Assembly (NCBI GenBank): GCA_036571765.1
Contig: BROE01000019.1
Coordinates: 2,855,526 to 2,919,525, forward strand
Length of the DNA: 64,000 nt
Direction of reading: 5' to 3'
Source of the DNA: Plecoglossus altivelis
Lineage: Eukaryota > Chordata > Actinopteri > Osmeriformes > Plecoglossidae
In this document: piece after piece, positions 61,801 through 64,000 of the stretch
Numbering within the stretch: the stretch's first letter is position 1
Layout of the letters: every line of letters begins with the position of its first letter
Program-made: the position numbers and the translations under genes
Notes under the pieces: model-generated
The model's input: the letters and a program-made list of their open reading frames with translations, nothing else
Database searches by the model: none
What the model was told of the DNA's origin: nothing

Positions 61801-64000
61801 TATAGTACACTGTGTGCCGCTTCCAACTGGAGGGGTTCCTTGCACAGGTTGGGTCTGGTTGGTTGACTGCTTGTTACCCTCAACCATATCTGTGCAATGG
61901 AAGCACTGCGGTACTTAAGGGGGCGGTACTAATACTTTCTTTGATCGATTTGATCGATCGAATCTTAAAAACATCTTCGGATGCATTTAAGGGATTTGCA
62001 TGCATGTAGCTGAGATCATTGTGACACCGGGCTTCAATTGACAGGATTAAACATAGCTGTGGACAACACCACCACAATGACAGAAACAGTCACAGATTAG
62101 CGGGTCCTGCAATAGTAAATAGGCCATCTGGTCTTCCAGGCAGTCAGGGGAGTGGGACTGAGTGACCAAGCTTGAGTCTAGCTATGAACCATACCAAACC
62201 AGACCATCACTAGGAGGGTTAGAGCAGGACCTGAGCCAGACTTAGAAAGGCAACTCTCTTTGACCCTCACTTAATGACCAAGAACAGATTAATATTCTGC
62301 AAACTGTGCTGTGCATTCGCAACGCCGCTTATCACCAAATCCTCTTTGTTTGCAGATGAAATATCTGTCAAACCGATAAAATGGATCTAAGAACAAAGGC
62401 TGCAATTATACAGGGAGCCTTTATGCTGACTATACTTTTTGATAAGCATGTAATGAAGACTAGGACTGGGGGGTGGGGGGGCTTTGTGAATTGTAAGTTA
62501 ATAGCAGGGTGCCTCAATTAAATATGTAGGTGGCAGCTGCCTCAATAATGCAGACTTTCTCTATCCGGTGTTGTGGCGTCACACGATCCCAAACATGGGC
62601 ACTGTTGCGTCTGCCTGTCTGTCCCACTGTGCGAGGGATTCAGGGTAAAGCAGCTTAGAGTCTGGATAAGAAAGGACACTGCTATTCAACACTATTGGCC
62701 AGACAGGGCAAGCCACTTCACAGAGGGTTCAAATTCTGTCTGGAAGCCCTGTGGCACACGGCCGTGGCATTATGTGTCATCCAAACATCACAGCCATTAT
62801 GCGTCAGCCAACTTTGTCCACGGTAATAAAGAATTGATCCGCAGACAGATTTACCATTCAATAAATGGTGCTCATGTCTACATGCCTCCCAGTTTGGGAT
62901 ATACAATCAGTATGGGTCTTTAACACAAGAATCTACCATTTACATATAGTGGCTTAGTCATTTGAATTAAGAGGATGTCACGCGATGGAAGTACCCTACA
63001 TGTTGATCATGCTGGTATATCGTTTTAAAAACAGATTTTACTTGCCCTAGCCTCAAGCACTGCATATTTCTGAGGGAACACTCATGAAGCCAAACGTTTC
63101 TTTATCGCGAGTGTATTGTTGTACACCTTGACGTATCTGCTACGGGCAGCATCACATCTTTTTTTCCCTTCTGTTCCGCACCTGTAATTTGCATTTTGCC
63201 AGCACAGACTGAGCTCTAGGTTGGTAAGTAGGGATTCCGACAGAGGAACTATTTTGCATTTCGTTCTTCTGCTGCAAACATATGACTCAACATTTGACTA
63301 TAGGCTGCCCATATCCAAAGAACCTGGATAAACAGGTAGCCATCAGACAGGCATCTCCACGTACAGTAGATCCCTAATATTGTTCTACAGAAAGAGGCAG
63401 AGCTATAAGAGGGGCTGGATAAAATAAAATAAAAAACTAGAGTATTTATAGAGCTGGAAAAAGTTGCGTGCCTCCGTAGAAGACAACTGAAAGGATTACT
63501 TGTCTATTTCAGTGATTGGTTGGCAAACACATAGAAATAGCAGTAATCCACTGACAGACACTATATCAGTCAGATTTTTTTGCTATTCATCCCTCATGAA
63601 CAGGCCAACTAACCTTTGTTGTCCCCAAAAGGATCCTTTGGTTCACCATTTCCTGCGGATGTGCACCAGTCAGGTTGGTGAAACAGCAACATTAAATAGA
63701 CCCTAAAAAAGTACACAAGCAACGTGGTTCAGACTTGGTTTTAGAGACGGCGTGAATAGCCGTTAGCAATCCACATGATGGCCGTCCACCCAGCCGTGAG
63801 CTTTTAGAGATCTCAGGGGACAAGACACTCTCAGTGGAAGCAAGGACGAGACCACAAGTGAGTCCAGTGTGGGTTTAGGGGTACCTTAAGCAGATGCTAG
63901 CAAGGAGCTGCTACAAAAAGTGTATGTGAACCCCAGAGGGTCTGGTGAGAGCCGGCAGACGTGGGACACGAAGCAGGAAGAGCTAGCAGCTTCGGAATGT

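Larger units (their letters stand above)
47297..64000 (-). other. ppm1e: Probable first intron of ppm1e (part), no exon seen
   Basis: About 16.7 kb upstream of the first recovered ppm1e exon, with no coding exon I can support on either strand. I looked for an exon ending in LYKY with a phase-2 donor and for the acidic repeat region typical of PPM1E exon 1 and did not find them. The first intron of human PPM1E is very long, so this is expected. Contents are simple repeats (listed separately) and several stretches with homeodomain-like TAATTA/ATTAAT sites that could be enhancers. Confidence 0.5.

Noticed and set aside
1..64000. tRNA, rRNA, long retrotransposon or endogenous viral sequence
   Set aside because: No cloverleaf with A/B boxes, no rRNA-like stretch, no reverse transcriptase, integrase, capsid or transposase motifs were seen in the translated frames.

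Overview
The window is vertebrate nuclear DNA, almost certainly from a ray-finned (teleost) fish. Proteins clearly orthologous to human ones are split into many short exons with GT/AG introns. Introns are compact (about 90 bp to 3 kb, with one much longer), CA/CT microsatellites and minisatellites are dense, and one short hAT-like element of a kind common in fish is present. I cannot name the species. There is no sign of prokaryotic, viral or organellar sequence.

Layout. Four protein-coding genes were rebuilt exon by exon, with every splice phase checked. (1) kctd7, + strand, 4 coding exons at 974-3105, with a probable long 3'UTR ending near a poly(A) signal at 5438. (2) rabgef1 (Rabex-5), + strand, 8 coding exons at 7103-12156, with a probable 3' end near 14021. 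(3) trim37, + strand, 24 coding exons at 16542-31544, with a 3'UTR to about 33830. (4) ppm1e, - strand, convergent with trim37; its last 6 coding exons lie at 47296-39751. The first ppm1e exon was not found, and 47297-64000 reads as part of its long first intron.

How the genes relate. They are not a pathway. KCTD7 is a BTB-domain protein linked to cullin-3 and neuronal function. RABGEF1 activates Rab5 on early endosomes and binds ubiquitin. TRIM37 is a RING/B-box/coiled-coil/MATH ubiquitin ligase. PPM1E is a PP2C-type phosphatase acting on CaMKs and PAKs. In humans kctd7-rabgef1 and trim37-ppm1e are two neighbour pairs on different chromosomes (7q11 and 17q22), so their junction here, at about 14-16 kb, is a synteny point worth following.

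The most unusual content is repeat structure placed at splice sites. The 5' splice site of trim37 coding exon 2 starts an array of 12 exact copies of its own donor sequence. A 12-bp array starts at a rabgef1 donor. A CT-rich array with repeated acceptor-like CTAG units fills a trim37 intron, and a 30-bp array ends just before a trim37 acceptor. Two lineage-specific protein changes are also visible: a PQ-repeat in RABGEF1 and an acidic tract after the PPM1E catalytic core. I found no evidence for a wholly new biological system.
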